A DNA stretch of 64,000 bases from Microplitis mediator (lineage: Eukaryota; Arthropoda; Insecta; Hymenoptera; Braconidae): positions 21,594,422 to 21,658,421 of the forward strand of contig NC_079973.1 of the NCBI RefSeq assembly GCF_029852145.1. The letters are read 5' to 3'. This document shows, piece by piece, positions 11,520 to 23,428 of this stretch. The stretch's first letter is position 1, and each line of letters begins with the position of its first letter. Both the position numbers and the translations under genes were made by a program. Under the pieces are notes generated by a model, which had not been told where the DNA came from, did not search any database, and saw only the letters and a program-made list of their open reading frames with translations.

Positions 11520-13869
11520 AAACAAAATTTAAAAAAAAGTTTAGTTAAATTTTTTTGAGACTTCGAAATCTATTCATTTATTTTAAAATTTAGTTGGATA
11601 CTCAAGTATAGATAATTTATTTTAACTTCTATAAAATTAATTATCTACTGACATCAAATAGAAATTTATATTCGCAAAAGTCAGTCACTAGTGAAGCTAA
11701 AAAAATTTTTTTCAAGACAATTTAGTTCACTATTAAAAAATAAAACAATTTACTGAATAACACGTTTTTTTTAAGTATTTAAGTTTCAATTTAAAAAAAA
11801 TAAAATTAGTTACATTATAAATGATATTTTGTAACACGCTGAGAGAGGCGTGAATCAAGTAGACATACTTAATATTGTTGCTAGCACTAAATCGCGCAAT
11901 TCATGACACGAGACATGTCGCGCCCCATTCTATAAAGATCGTTTTTCTCTCCCCAGGACACTAAACGTTTTTCATCTTAAAATATTTCCATCTAAGTGTC
12001 GAATCATGACAAGCTTCTTTCTGGTTAATCTGTCGTCACTTTCATCTAGCTTACAATTTTTTCTTCAATGGATTTTACGTGCGCGCAAAGTAAAACGAAA
12101 AAACAATACTAAAAGCAAAGTCCATGTGATTTAGTAAATTAAAAACAAAAGTAAGAGATTACATTAGTTGATCCTTCCTCGAAAGGTTGTATACGTAACA
12201 TGTTACATGTCGAAACAATTGTTTAAGATAACGGTAACAAAGGAGATATCAAAAATAAGAAAACAAAGAAATAAAAATATTGTCGCCGATGGTCGGTAGC
12301 ACGAGCCGCTGATGATTTTGTCGCGTCTCTTACTGTAAACAATAATAATCTTTTTCGATGAGCCTTTTGATAACACCGCGTAGAATATAGAAACACAGAT
12401 CGTGTACCATTGATCGTGACCGGATAGCTTTTAAAGAAAATAAAAAAAATTTCAGATTTTAAAATAATCTTTTACACAACTTGTGTTTCATTTTCTTAAT
12501 TTTCTGTTTTCTTGACTTTTCTAAACTTTCTTCATATACTAGTATCATCGATGAGTCTACACATATATACGATGATCAGATAATCTAAAATAACGTCCTC
12601 GTTGATTTTAGTGATCATCACCAATTCCTAGTACTACACAAGTTCCGACAAGGCAACTTCGGTTCTTAACATGATCGCTAGACTAAATTTTTTTACCAAA
12701 AAAAGTGCCGCGGGAGATCGTAAAAAAATATCCAGGTACCTCTTCCCTAACTTCTCTCTGACATCTCGTTTTACTTTTTGAGAAATGCATTTTTTTTTCC
12801 TTTCATCTATACCATTTGTCTCAATTTATTAGACGAACAAAAATTTCTTTTTTTTTTTCGTCATTGAGTTATCTATAAAAAATTTTTTTCTTATTTTTTA
12901 AAATAAAATTTTTTTAGTTATTTTTATATGAGCAGGACGATGATCACCGATCGATCGATTAGTCGTTGCGTCGGACTGAAATTTGGTTTTTAAATTAAAT
13001 ATATTCGTTTATAGTTTATATACGTAACTGTTTGTGAGATCACGATCAATATCTATTTTAGTTACACCGTAGGGTAGAGTTAACGCTACTATACACTGTA
13101 GTGTGTGTGTCTTTTTAAAGGGGTCGTACTGGAGGTCAGACCGGATTCATTCGTTTTTCCGAGACGATCGTCATCATCATTATCATCCTCAGTCCTGATG
13201 ATCGAGTCGCTTGGTATCGATCGCCAAGATACATAAATCCATTTCTAAAACATATTTACAACACGATCGTTTTTGTTCATAGTTTTTTATTTTATTTTAA
13301 ACCTTTTGTATATATTTTATATCTACTCGTGTTTTATATCTGTCACTGGAGTTTACAAGAATGTATATATATATATATATATATATATGAACTAACAACA
13401 ACGTGACTGATGTGCCGTTCTTTCTTGTTCTATAGAATTGATTTTTTCCTGTTAAATTTTTTTTTGTTTCGATAAAACGCCAAAATGCATCCATTATTCA
13501 CGTAAGCTTCTCTTTGCTCAACGCAATGACGAGACGCAAAACATGATACACAGAGTATTGGATGAGGCTTATCGTGATACCCTATCAGTAGAGATACTTT
13601 TACGTACAGCCGGTTACGCACACGTGTCAACATTAGGAATAGACGTTGAATAATTTTATTTTGTCATTTTTTTTTTTTTTTAATACTATCGTAAGAGCTA
13701 CTTTGCATTTAGTTTGTGGACATGTCCTGTTGACAATTGTTCCGATAAGAGTCTCGTAAATATAAATGAGTAGAGAATAGTCTCTATTAGTAATTTTATT
13801 ATTTCATAAAAAAACGTTAGATTTCATTAAGTATGTCGAGCGCCAGGGGTTTGGTGCGTTAAACTCGTG

Positions 13870-14200
13870 CTTAAAAATTTTTCATTGATTTGCGGAGTGA
13901 ACGCGAATTAAATCCGGAATGAATGCGGATCGGATGGATGTTTATTTATTTTATCACCTCGGAGTTAAATTGACTCCGAAGGGAAGTTCAATTTCAGATC
14001 GGAATTCCGGGTCAGAGTAAAATTCGCTTCTAAAAGGAGTTTATGTTAATAAGATCACTCCGAAATCACTCCGCTGAAAAAACAGACTCCTCATTTACTC
14101 CGTATGCGGAGTGTTTTTTTTTAAACTCCGCAAATCCGAGTGACAAAGTGAATTTGGATTGAAATAATATCCGTAATCACTCCCGATTTTTCACAGTATA
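13870..14200. repeat. Dispersed repeat rich in ACTCCGNAT motifs
   Basis: The block contains repeated CACTCCG/CGGAGTG words, including a central CGTATGCGGAGT, and is bounded by ATTTTTCACAGTATA-like sequence. A second copy in opposite orientation lies at about 49925-50150, with the matching order of GGAGTTAAATT, ATCACTCCG and CGCATACGGAG words. Confidence 0.55.
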
Positions 14201-14234
14201 TAAAGTTTCAATGAAACATTAAATCGTACACACT

Positions 14235-14566
14235 CGGAGAGAAATGTCAAATATGCCTATGCAGCATAGTAATAATTACATTACTCTATAGTTTGTGTCA
14301 CGTCGCTCTTATGTGACTGCTTATACAAACTATAGAGTAATAGAATTATTACTATGCTTCCATATATGGATATTAGTGCTGATCTATTTTAGTTTTGATA
14401 CTAAATGGGCCAACTTTAACTGGTTTACTCACAAAAAAAAAAGTTATATTGAGTCAAAAAAATATTTTTGAAGACAAACGTTTTCGGGAATCAAGAATAT
14501 TTATATTCAGTCGAGAATCTATTTTTTCTGTGTAGGCATATTTACTTGACATTTCTCACCGTGCAG
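14235..14566. repeat. Inverted repeat with hairpin core
   Basis: The outer arms pair AGAAATGTCAAATATGCCTA with TAGGCATATTTACTTGACAT. The inner arms pair ATTACTCTATAGTTTGT with ACAAACTATAGAGTAAT, and AGCATAGTAATAATT with its complement. It is a non-coding foldback. Confidence 0.7.
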
Positions 14567-14718
14567 AAAAAAAAGGATTTCTTGGCTCGAGAAAATTTTT
14601 TTCCGCTCTAAAAAAATTTTCGTTTTCAATTCATAATGCAAAAAATTTCTCAGGGCAAGTAAAAATTTTTTTGAATCGAGCAAAAATTATTTGCACCAAG
14701 AAATCATATTTTTCTGTG
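14562..14718. mobile_element. MITE, CACAGAAAAAAAGGATTTCTTG family
   Basis: The left end GCAGAAAAAAAAGGATTTCT faces the inverted right end AGAAATCATATTTTTCTGTG. Fuller family members lie at 36659-36901 (with TA on both sides) and 50672-50892. Confidence 0.6.
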
Positions 14719-15116
14719 TAGTAATTATTATAATTTTATAGTGTTTTCGTTTCTTTATTAATTTTTGATAACTCTGGAGTAAATGGTGACAATGAACAAC
14801 TATAGAAAAAAGTCTCGAAATAAAGCCAGTTGAAAAAAACCTAGTCTTATTCATTTCGCGTGATTAATGTTGGTTATGCTTTTTTAAAATGTCAATCGAT
14901 ATTTGTATGCTTTGAAATCATATAATAATTTTTTATTACTGTCGCAGCTTTTAATTATTAACAAAGGTCGTATGCATTAAATATAAAGCATAAATTAAAA
15001 TTTTATTTACTTATTCATAAGCAACATGATAATAATTGTGATTAATTGTCAGATATGAACTCGCGTACATTTTATACAGAAATTTTTAATGCAACGAGTT
15101 GAAATATTTCACAAAA

Positions 15117-17604
15117 TTATGAATTACTTGCAGGAAGAGAACTTATACGGAATTGCACAACAATAATGAGATACGTTGCTACTGTAGAGCTAATCTAGTA
15201 AAACCAATAGAAAAAAAATTATTAGCATATACAGTTTAATGAATAAAAAAAAACTTCACTTACGACTGCTATAAGCGTACGGTCTAGTGGCATAATATCA
15301 CAAGCAGTAAATTCGATCTTTAAATGTGAGATAGCATTAGAAAATTGAGTTAACTGTAAATAAAAAATTGATTATAATCTTGCTTTTACTTATAATCAAT
15401 CAATTTTATTGCAGAAAAGAGTTTACTGACCTGTTTTTTTATGTTTTGGTTCGTGAAAGATCGCAGTATAAGTAAATTTATAAGTTTAACTGTTTTTTTA
15501 CTCTGAAAAATTAAGATGTATAAACATTAAAAAGTACTCTCTAAATCTGAAACAGTTAAAACCACTGAAAAATATTGTATACACACTATTTCACAGCTCT
15601 GAGTATACCACTTGGTATGCACTGAGAAAATTAAATAAAACACGGAAAAAATAAATAGTAAATGCAACATGATGCAGTCTTGGTAAATAAACATGATGAA
15701 ATCATGTTGCATCCACATGATTTGTCATGTTTCGGCTACATGACAATCATGTTGCGGTAGTATGAGAAAAATCATGTGGCTGCAACATGATTTTCTTGTA
15801 ACCTTAATAGCATAAAATTAAGCTGCAACAACTAAATATTTATGCTTCAGAAAAATTATTTATTATCAAGCAACAATCAAGCAAAAAATCGATTTTCTGA
15901 AAATCCTGACTACCCCTAACCCCTTGAGCAAAAATATCATTTACAAATGATTTAATTTGATAATTTACTCTAATTTTAATCTGCAATATTATAAATTCGA
16001 AAAAATCTAGTTGCTTGATAATAAATCATTTTTCTGAAGCATAACTATTTAGTTGTTGCAGCTTAATTTTATGCTATTAAGGCTACATGAAAATCATGTT
16101 GCAGCCACATGATTTTTCTCATGCTACCGCAACATGATTGTCATGTAGCCGAAACATCATGTGGATGCAACATGATTTCATCATGTTTATTTACCAAGAC
16201 TGCATCAGGTTGCATTGACTATTTATTTTTTTCCGTGTAGGAATTACTATCTAGTAAGAAAATTAAATAATAGGAATTACTATCTAGTAATGGTAAAATT
16301 TTTTACCATCAATCCGATAGTAGTGAATACTATCTAGATGATTGTATAAATCATCTAGATTGTAACAATTATTATAAATATGGTAAATGTCACAATTTAG
16401 ATGACTTATACAATCATCTAGATAGTATTCACTACTATCGGATTGATGGTAAAAAATTTTACCATAACTAGATAGTAATTTCTATTATTTAATTTTCTCA
16501 GTGTGCTTATAGTTGTGAAACAGCCAATAGTCACTGTTTCAGATTTAGAGAGTATTTCTTTATTCAAAAGTATTTCTTTAGTGAAAATAGATTTATTAGA
16601 TTAAATAGTTTTACCTCATCCATTGTTTTTGTGACATTAGATGTCAATACCATAACTAAGAAAATGGCCCGTGAGACAAGTGTTACTCCCAAATATGTCC
16701 CACCGGAAATTGGTATAAAATTAATCAGAACCAAAATTATGAGGTATAATAAAAATATACCTTCGGCACAGAGAAACAAAATAGTTACTAGAATAGGGAA
16801 TCCATAAATATGTTTAAGACCATCACATACATCACATAATTCTATGTATGCATGTAAAATATTATCCATACTATAAAAAGTTGGCTCCGGTATTACTGAT
16901 GTTTCTATGACATAAGATGTTTGAGCTCGATCTTTTCTAATTTTCGTAGTATAAAATTCTGCAATAATCGTATTAATCTTTTCAAATCGTTTAGTGATCA
17001 TATTTAGAAACACTGCGTATTGTAATATTACTCCACTACTAGCGAAACTGCCAAAAACTTGATCTAATATCGTTGTTAATGAATATTGTTGCATTTGAAA
17101 TATTTCTAAGCTACCAAATATAAAAAAATTGAAAATAAACGATAAATAAATGTGATAGTCATATTCCGTTTCATTATCGTTCCAATTCTTCAATTTCTCA
17201 TCCACATGCGCGAGTCGATTAATAATATTTATCATAGATTTTTGCCGAATTATAAAAATTATTGGTGGTAAATTTACAAATAATGATAAAACAATGAAAA
17301 TATTTTTGAATGCTTCATTATTTTCCGGTACAATAGGTGCGTCAATATAATTTAAGTAATGAAACAAAAGATTAATCATGACGTATAAAATATTATAAAA
17401 TGATCCAACGTATGAATAATTACATATTTTATTTTTAACACTATTAATTTTTCGATTTTTCAAAAATAATTTACAAGTCCATGGTGACAGTCCAATCAAT
17501 TTAAACCAAAAATATTGGATAATCATGAAATATCGGTGAACCGCTGATTTATATCGATTGAAATTTGATTTTTGCTTCGAATTGTTGATGTTTAATAGTT
17601 CCAT
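15117..17604 (-). CDS. Odorant receptor (7tm_6 family), copy 1
   Basis: The exons are 17604-16615, 15502-15431, 15353-15264 and 15194-15117 (330, 24, 30 and 25 codons, then TAA). All introns are GT-AG and phase 0, giving a 409-residue protein. The start MELLNINNSKQKSNF aligns with the paralogue at 20301; upstream in-frame codons are not an ATG that the paralogues share. Family features are the N-terminal KLIGLSPW block, several hydrophobic segments, TKTMDE at the end of exon 1, FTACDIMPLDR in exon 3 and the C-terminal TYLIIVVQF. Insect ORs form odour-gated cation channels with the co-receptor Orco in antennal neurons. The specific ligand cannot be read from sequence. Intron 1 carries a stack of nested foldbacks (15531-16556), yet all splice sites are intact. 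Confidence 0.92.
15531..16556. mobile_element. Three nested foldback elements in OR copy 1 intron 1
   Basis: The outer arms pair ACTCTCTAAATCTGAAACAG (from 15536) with its complement ending near 16556. Inside, an element with CACTGAGAAAATTAAATAA termini spans about 15620-16503. Inside that, close to its left end, lies an element with ACACGGAAAAAATAAATAGT termini, about 15640-16238, made of ATCATGTTGC-rich arms. The sequence GAATTACTATCTAGT is repeated at 16241 and 16274. Confidence 0.8.
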
Positions 17605-18428
17605 TATTGAATATGTATTTTCAAAAATAATATAACAAACCAACATGTTCACTTGACAGATTCGCGATTCCGAATGCGAAGTATTCCACCAAAGGTTTGC
17701 GATTAAATACACAGATTCTACTTTATAGAGCGCACTTTTTTTTCATTTGCTTCGTTATATTGATAATATGATGAATAAAAGATATGACTCGGGTAAAAAG
17801 TTTAAATTAATTAGCAGGTTAATGATAAAAGATTATCTTGTCTGTGTATCTCTGCTTTTTTCAGCTCAGGGATATTGATGTTACTACTGATTTAAAAGAA
17901 AAGAATAAATTTTAATACCATTTTAATAAATATCTAATTTCGGTAAATAATTAAATCGTTCAAATGTTTTTTATTTATTTATAAATTTCGAATCGATTTC
18001 GGATAATTCTACCCGGGTCTTACTTATAGTCACGATTTAAGACGACCAAGTCTAAACCAAGTTTTATTTTTGACCAGGGTATAAAAACGGTCACCAGTAA
18101 GCAACTAATAAAATCCGTGGTAATTTCATATATTTTGAAAAATCGAGTTTTTTTTAATTTTGCTGTAAAATCATGCAATAAGTTTTTTACAAATATCCAA
18201 TAGAACTTTTAATTATTATTAACATCGATCATATTAATTAAATAAAAATCAAAAATTCATCTACTCGTACTTATTTATTTATTTATCAGCAACACAATCA
18301 CTATTTTTGTGATACAATATTAATATTTGTAATTAATTGCCAGATATAAACTCACTGATATTTCGTACAGAAATTTTCGATTGTAAACAAAAACATACTT
18401 GTTCATACTCTACAGCATTATTAATTAA
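17605..18428. other. Spacer between OR copy 1 and copy 2
   Basis: No gene is seen. The part nearest copy 2 (about 18270-18428) is AT-rich and resembles the 3' flanks of the other receptor copies (AGCAACAC, then ATTGCCAGATATAAACTC), so it is part of the duplicated unit. The part nearest copy 1 is its presumed promoter region. Confidence 0.5.
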
Positions 18429-20313
18429 TTAATTAGGAGGTGAGCTTATTCGGAATTGTACAGCAATTATGAGATACGTTGCAGTTGTAGAACTAATCTA
18501 AAAATATCGATAGGAATAAAAATAGTATTTAATATGAGGTAAGAGACTTAATACTCGATCAGAGACTAGTACTCGGTCAGTCCATGTATTTGTATATCTA
18601 TATTTATAAATATAAATATATAAATACATGAAGTGATCGGGTACTGGTCCCTGATTGGGTATTAGGTCTTTTACCTTAATATGATCACGGAGAAAAATGT
18701 TGGCTCGAAACTTACCAATTTTTATTATGCTGTCGACCAAACTTGAAACAGGAAGTGAAGCATCAAAAAAATTATTATGCCGCATCACAATTATTGTAAT
18801 GTATGAGTGTAATTGCTATTAAAGCTTATCGATAAGTTTCTCTATTGTGATACAGCCTAATAATAATTTTTTAGATGCTTCACTTCCTGTTTCAAGTTTG
18901 GTTGACAGCATAATAAAAATTGGTAAGTTTCGAGCCTACATTTTTCTCCATGATGAATAATAAAAAAAGTTATACTTACTATTGCTATAAGCGTATGATC
19001 TAATGGCATGATGTCACAAGCAGTAAATTCCAGCTTCAAATGCGAAATAACACTCGAAAACTTATCCAACTGAATAGTAAATTAATTATAATCTCAATTA
19101 AAAATAGTATTATAAAAAATAGTTCCCTTACTTTTTTCTTGATTTTGTTATTTGTAAAAGCCCGCAGTTTCAGTAAATTTGCAAATTTGATTGTTTTTTT
19201 ATTCTAAGATAAAATCGGGTGCACAAGTTAATAAAATTTCTTCGATAAAAATATATGTATGTTTTTATAAAGCTCTACCTGTTTCATTGTTTTCGTAACA
19301 GTAGAAGTCAGCACCATAATTAAAAAAATGATCCATGATACAAGTGTTACATTCAAATACGTATCATCAGTAACTTTTAAATAACTCATCAAAACCAAAA
19401 TTATGAAATATAACATAAATACCATTCCGGCACTGAGAAATAAAATGACTATCATAATAGGTAATCCATAAATATTTTTGAGATCATCACATATATCGCA
19501 TAATTCGATGTATGCATTTATAATATTGTCCATGTTATTGACAACAGGTTCAGATAATACTGATGTTTCTATAACGCAACATACTTGCCCTTGATCTTCA
19601 CGTATTCTCTTATTATCCCACTCTAAAATAGTTGAATGAATTCTTTCAAATCGTTTAGTGATCATATGAAGAAACAATGTGTATTGTATTATTACTCCAC
19701 TACTAACATAACTCCATAAAATTTGTTCGAGTATTAGCGTTAATGGGTATTGATACATTTCAATTACCACTAAGCTACCGAATATTAAAAAATTAAAAAT
19801 AAAAATTATATACATAGTATAACTCAATCCTGTTTCGTAATCAACAAAATTTCTTAATTTTTTATTAAAATTTTCAAATCGATTAAGAATACTTATTATA
19901 GATTTTTGACGAACAATGAAAATCAATGGAATTACATTTGCCCATAGTGATAAAATAAGTAAAATTTTTTTATTTAATGACGCTGATATCGCGTTTTCGA
20001 ATTCCAATTCTGTTGATGATTCATCTTCACTAAAATAGTTTATGAAATTTATTAAGCAATTAATAATGAAAAATAAAATGTTATAGCAGGATCCAGCGTA
20101 TGAATAATTGTATATGTCATTCTTATCACTAGTTATTTTTCGACTTTTGCATGACATTATAGAAGTGTCCATTGCCCATGGTGACAAACCAATTACTTTA
20201 AACCAAACATGTTGAATAAGCATAAAACGTCGGTAACTCACTGAACTGTGTCGTTTAAAATTTGATTTATGCTTCAAATTGCCAAAATTTGATAATTCCA
20301 TTATTAGATTCAT
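18429..20313 (-). CDS. Odorant receptor (7tm_6 family), copy 2
   Basis: The exons are 20313-19279, 19203-19132, 19069-18980 and 18497-18429 (345, 24, 30 and 22 codons, then TAA). All introns are phase 0 with GT-AG ends, giving 421 residues. If translation starts at the second ATG (20301), which aligns with copy 1, the protein has 417. Shared blocks are KVIGLSPW, TKTMKQ at the exon 1 boundary, EFTACDIMPLDH in exon 3 and TYLIIAVQFRISS at the end. Gene structure is identical to copies 1 and 3, so they arose by tandem duplication. It is probably a functional odorant receptor: no stop or frameshift is seen. Intron 3 carries a foldback element (18689-18949). Confidence 0.92.
18689..18949. mobile_element. 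Foldback/MITE in OR copy 2 intron 3
   Basis: GGAGAAAAATGTTGGCTCGA plus AACTTACCAATTT at the left pairs with the inverted AAATTGGTAAGTT plus TCGAGCCTACATTTTTCTCC at the right. The arms are about 110 bp with few mismatches. The loop is about 40 bp. Confidence 0.8.
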
Positions 20314-20865
20314 GTTTTCTTAAATAAAATTACAGTAAAAAGTATTTACTTTTGTTGTAAATATTAAAACAAAATTTTGGAAATATTCGTGTATGACCCG
20401 TGTGAAAATATTAATGTGGCAGAAAAAATTTCAAATAAATTCTTTACATAAGATGACATCTATGTCGATACATAATCATATATCTGAATATATTTATGTT
20501 CAAAGAAAATAAATGTCACATATACGTTGCATAAATCTACAGATTTTTTTTTATATATATCTTCTCTCAGGAAGTTCAAACTTTGCAAATGGTCACATTA
20601 AAAGAAATCGCGTTCAAGGCGTGCAATAAAAAAAAATAATTAAACCTGTGAAATATAGTCGATTTAAAGATCTACTTTATTCTGTGTTACGTGGTTACTG
20701 TTCGTTTTGCTTATTTCAAACGTAGATTGACTGTCTATGCTTTAAAATCATGCAATAATTTTTTATTTATATATAAACTTGAATTATTAACACATAGGTC
20801 ATACATATTATATATAAAGCATAAGCTAGTCTTTTATTCATTTATTAGCAACACGTTTTTTGTAA
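20314..20865. other. Spacer between OR copy 2 and the receptor relic
   Basis: No gene is seen. From about 20700 on, the sequence resembles the region 3' of OR copies 1 and 3 (CAATAATTTTTTATT, then AATTATTAACA, then TAGCAACAC), so it is the 3' part of the relic's duplication unit. Confidence 0.5.
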
Positions 20866-21098
<233 letters not shown>

Positions 21099-21198
21099 NN
21101 NNNNNNNNNNNNNNNNNNNNNNNNNNNNNNNNNNNNNNNNNNNNNNNNNNNNNNNNNNNNNNNNNNNNNNNNNNNNNNNNNNNNNNNNNNNNNNNNNN
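21099..21198. other. Assembly gap (100 N)
   Basis: There are exactly 100 unknown bases, the usual placeholder for a gap of unknown size. It lies between the microsatellite and the 3' end of the receptor relic. Missing sequence could include more of the microsatellite. Confidence 0.98.
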
Positions 21199-21267
21199 CT
21201 TTATTTTATACAGAAATCTATTAATGTAAATTAATACACTTGCACATGTGATGTAATACTTAATAAA

Positions 21268-22640
21268 ATTATTAATTACTTAATAGAGAGAGTAAACTTA
21301 TATGGAATTGTTAGTAATAATCAAACGTTGCGACCGTGGAAGTGATATTGAAAAATTGATAGGAACAAAAAATATTTTTAAATATAGTTTGATAGTTAAA
21401 AAAAAAAAAATCAAAAAAACTTTATTCACTGTCGATAAAAGTATACGATCTAGTGGCATAATATCGCAGGCGGTAAATTTAACTTTAACATTTAACGAGA
21501 TCACACTTGAAAATTGAGTTCATATCAATGTTTATTAGTCCTGTTTAATAGGGTGGGCCGAAAATACGCTTTTTTTGAATTTTCATTATTAATACCAAAA
21601 ATATTTTTCTTTGTACAAAAAAAAATTTTTTCGGAAAACAAAAAAAATTTTAGGTTGTAATCTTAGGCTCGCCAAATCCCGTTAAAGTTAGAAGTTGTTT
21701 AAAAATTTTTTTCCAACTTATTTTGATCGGAAATTTAATTCTCTACATAAAAGTTCCTATAATAAAACAACTTAAAGTTGATAGTTACTGAGATAATTGC
21801 AATTTTGTTCTAAAAAATATAATTTTTCAAGATATTATCACTTTTTCAGGGTAAAATATGAATTTTATCACATAAATTTCATTGAAAATCAAATTTCTTA
21901 CAAAATTGGCCTTCTGGTAAAAACTTGAAATTTATAGTTATTCAGAAACTGGCAATTTTATGTTTAGATAGTCACATTTTTCGTTATTTGGTGGTTTTCA
22001 CCAAGAATTGCTATTTTCTTTGTATCTATCAACTTTTAATAAATTTTCATTAGGTCTGTTTTGTAAAAAATTAAATTTCCTACGAAATTTTTATGATAAA
22101 ATTAATTTTTTACCCTGAAAAAGTAATAATATCTTGAAAAATTTCATTTTTTAGAGCAAAATTGCAATTATCTGAGTAACTATCAACTTTACGTGATTTT
22201 ATTATAGGATCTTTTTTGTAGAGAATTAAATTTCCGATCAAAATGTGTTGGAAAAAAAATTTTAAACAACTTCTAACTTTAGCGGGATTTGGCGAGCCTA
22301 AGATATCGACTCAAAATTTTTTTTGGTTTCCGAAAAATTTTTTTTTTGTACGAAGAATAATATTTTTGGTATTAATATCGAAAATTTAAAAAAAGCGGAT
22401 TTTCGGCCCACCCTACTGTTTAATCAAGCGAGTTATATTTTATTGAAAAGACTTAATACACTGCCGTGATGACTTTGTTAGCGACGCGATTATAACTAAA
22501 ATTTTTTCAATGCATTATCTAGGTGTTACAGTATTGCGTGATTGTTTTTTTTTCCATTTGTTTCATTATATTTTTAATTTGATTAATGGGTGATATGACG
22601 AGTGAGAACTTTCCTTTCAACAAATTAGCTCATTGTTTAT
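21268..22640 (-). pseudogene. Odorant receptor relic: only exons 3-4 and the 5' flank remain
   Basis: Region 21430-21519 translates as an exon 3 homologue (TQFSSVISLNVKVKFTACD, then IMPLDRILLSTV). The CAG acceptor before it is lost and the donor is altered (ACA|GTGAAT). About 21275-21345 matches exon 4 of the intact copies (TCGCAACGTTTGATTATTA) but its frame is broken. Exons 1 and 2 are absent. Beyond the inserted element at 21549-22415, bases 22424-22640 match the 5' flank of OR copy 3 (GCGATTATAACTAAA, GTATTGCGTGATT, TGATTAATGGGTGATATGAC). The sequence at 21539-21548 (TCCTGTTTAA) matches the bases just upstream of the copy 3 start. Hence a deletion joined exon 3 to the 5' flank and a MITE later landed near the junction. 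Confidence 0.85.
21549..22415. mobile_element. hAT-type MITE, 867 bp, full-length inverted arms, 8-bp target duplication
   Basis: The ends are TAGGGTGGGCCGAAAAT and its inverted partner ending GGCCCACCCTA. The arms pair over almost the whole length. The element is flanked on both sides by CTGTTTAA (21541-21548 and 22416-22423). An 8-bp duplication is the hallmark of the hAT superfamily. There is no transposase frame, so it is non-autonomous. Confidence 0.88.
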
Positions 22641-23428
22641 AATACATTTCTTCTATTCAGTCATTTGTATTATTCAGTGACATTAATGTAGAATTAATTT
22701 AAAAAAAAATAATTTCAATTCACGATTTTTTAAAACGGTATGAAAGAAAGCGTAAAAAGAAAAAAAAAATGAATAAAAATTACTTATAAAAAAAATTTTT
22801 TTAAATAATTTAAAAATTTTTCGCCTAATACTCGAATAATTTTGGTAAGAGTCGTAAATGTTCATAGTTTAAAATTAACTAGTGTTTTTTTGATGTTCTT
22901 CAAACCCACAAAACTTTTCAATCAAATTATTTTTGCTCAAGAAGAAAAAAAAAATAGCAAAAAAGACCGTCACTAGTTGAAAATCGTACTTTTGAATTTT
23001 TTTCAAAGTTTCCAAAATGTTCAACTTAAATTTCAAAATTATCTTAATTTTGGAACTTCACTGTCATGAACATTTTTTGAAACGAGTTTTTTTACACGGG
23101 TTTTTCCTGTATTGCGTGAGAGTCGTTCGTTTTACTTATTTTAAATATGAATCGATATGTTTGTTTTACAGTAATGCAGTCATTTTTTCATGAATATATT
23201 AAATTTTAATTATTAACATTTTTCAAGTAGTAAACATAAAACATTAATTAGAGTAACTTATTTATTTATCGTTCAGTAACACATTTATTTCTTTTTTTTT
23301 GACATAATAATGATAATAAGAATTGCGATTGATTGTCAAAAATAAAATTATCTACGTAAACAGAAATTTGTGCTTGTACGTAAATACACTTGCACATATG
23401 TTAAAATACTTTAAAAAATATGAATTAA
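22641..23428. other. Spacer between the receptor relic and OR copy 3
   Basis: It is AT-rich, with no gene. From about 23090 on it matches the 3' flank of the other receptor copies and so forms part of the copy 3 duplication unit. The rest shows nothing recognisable. Confidence 0.5.

Larger units (their letters stand above)
7398..15116. other. Intergenic DNA between Lrpap1 and the odorant receptor cluster
   Basis: No gene is recognised in about 7.7 kb. The 7.9-8.7 kb part is relatively GC-rich, unlike the flanks, and may be regulatory. Several repeat elements are listed separately (9041-9491, 10874-11519, 13870-14200, 14235-14566, 14562-14718). Open frames of up to 121 codons (for example 10018-10383) start with non-ATG codons and have no recognisable motif. 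A (TA)n run lies at about 13362-13388. Confidence 0.5.

Noticed and set aside
15640..16238. Possible tandem array of ATCATGTTGC words (CRISPR-like spacing)
   Set aside because: The words lie in inverted, not direct, order and form a foldback. CRISPR arrays do not occur in insect nuclear DNA.
17605..17712. 36-residue N-terminal extension of OR copy 1
   Set aside because: It starts at GTG, has no counterpart in the paralogues, and would displace the conserved start block. The ATG at 17604 is preferred.
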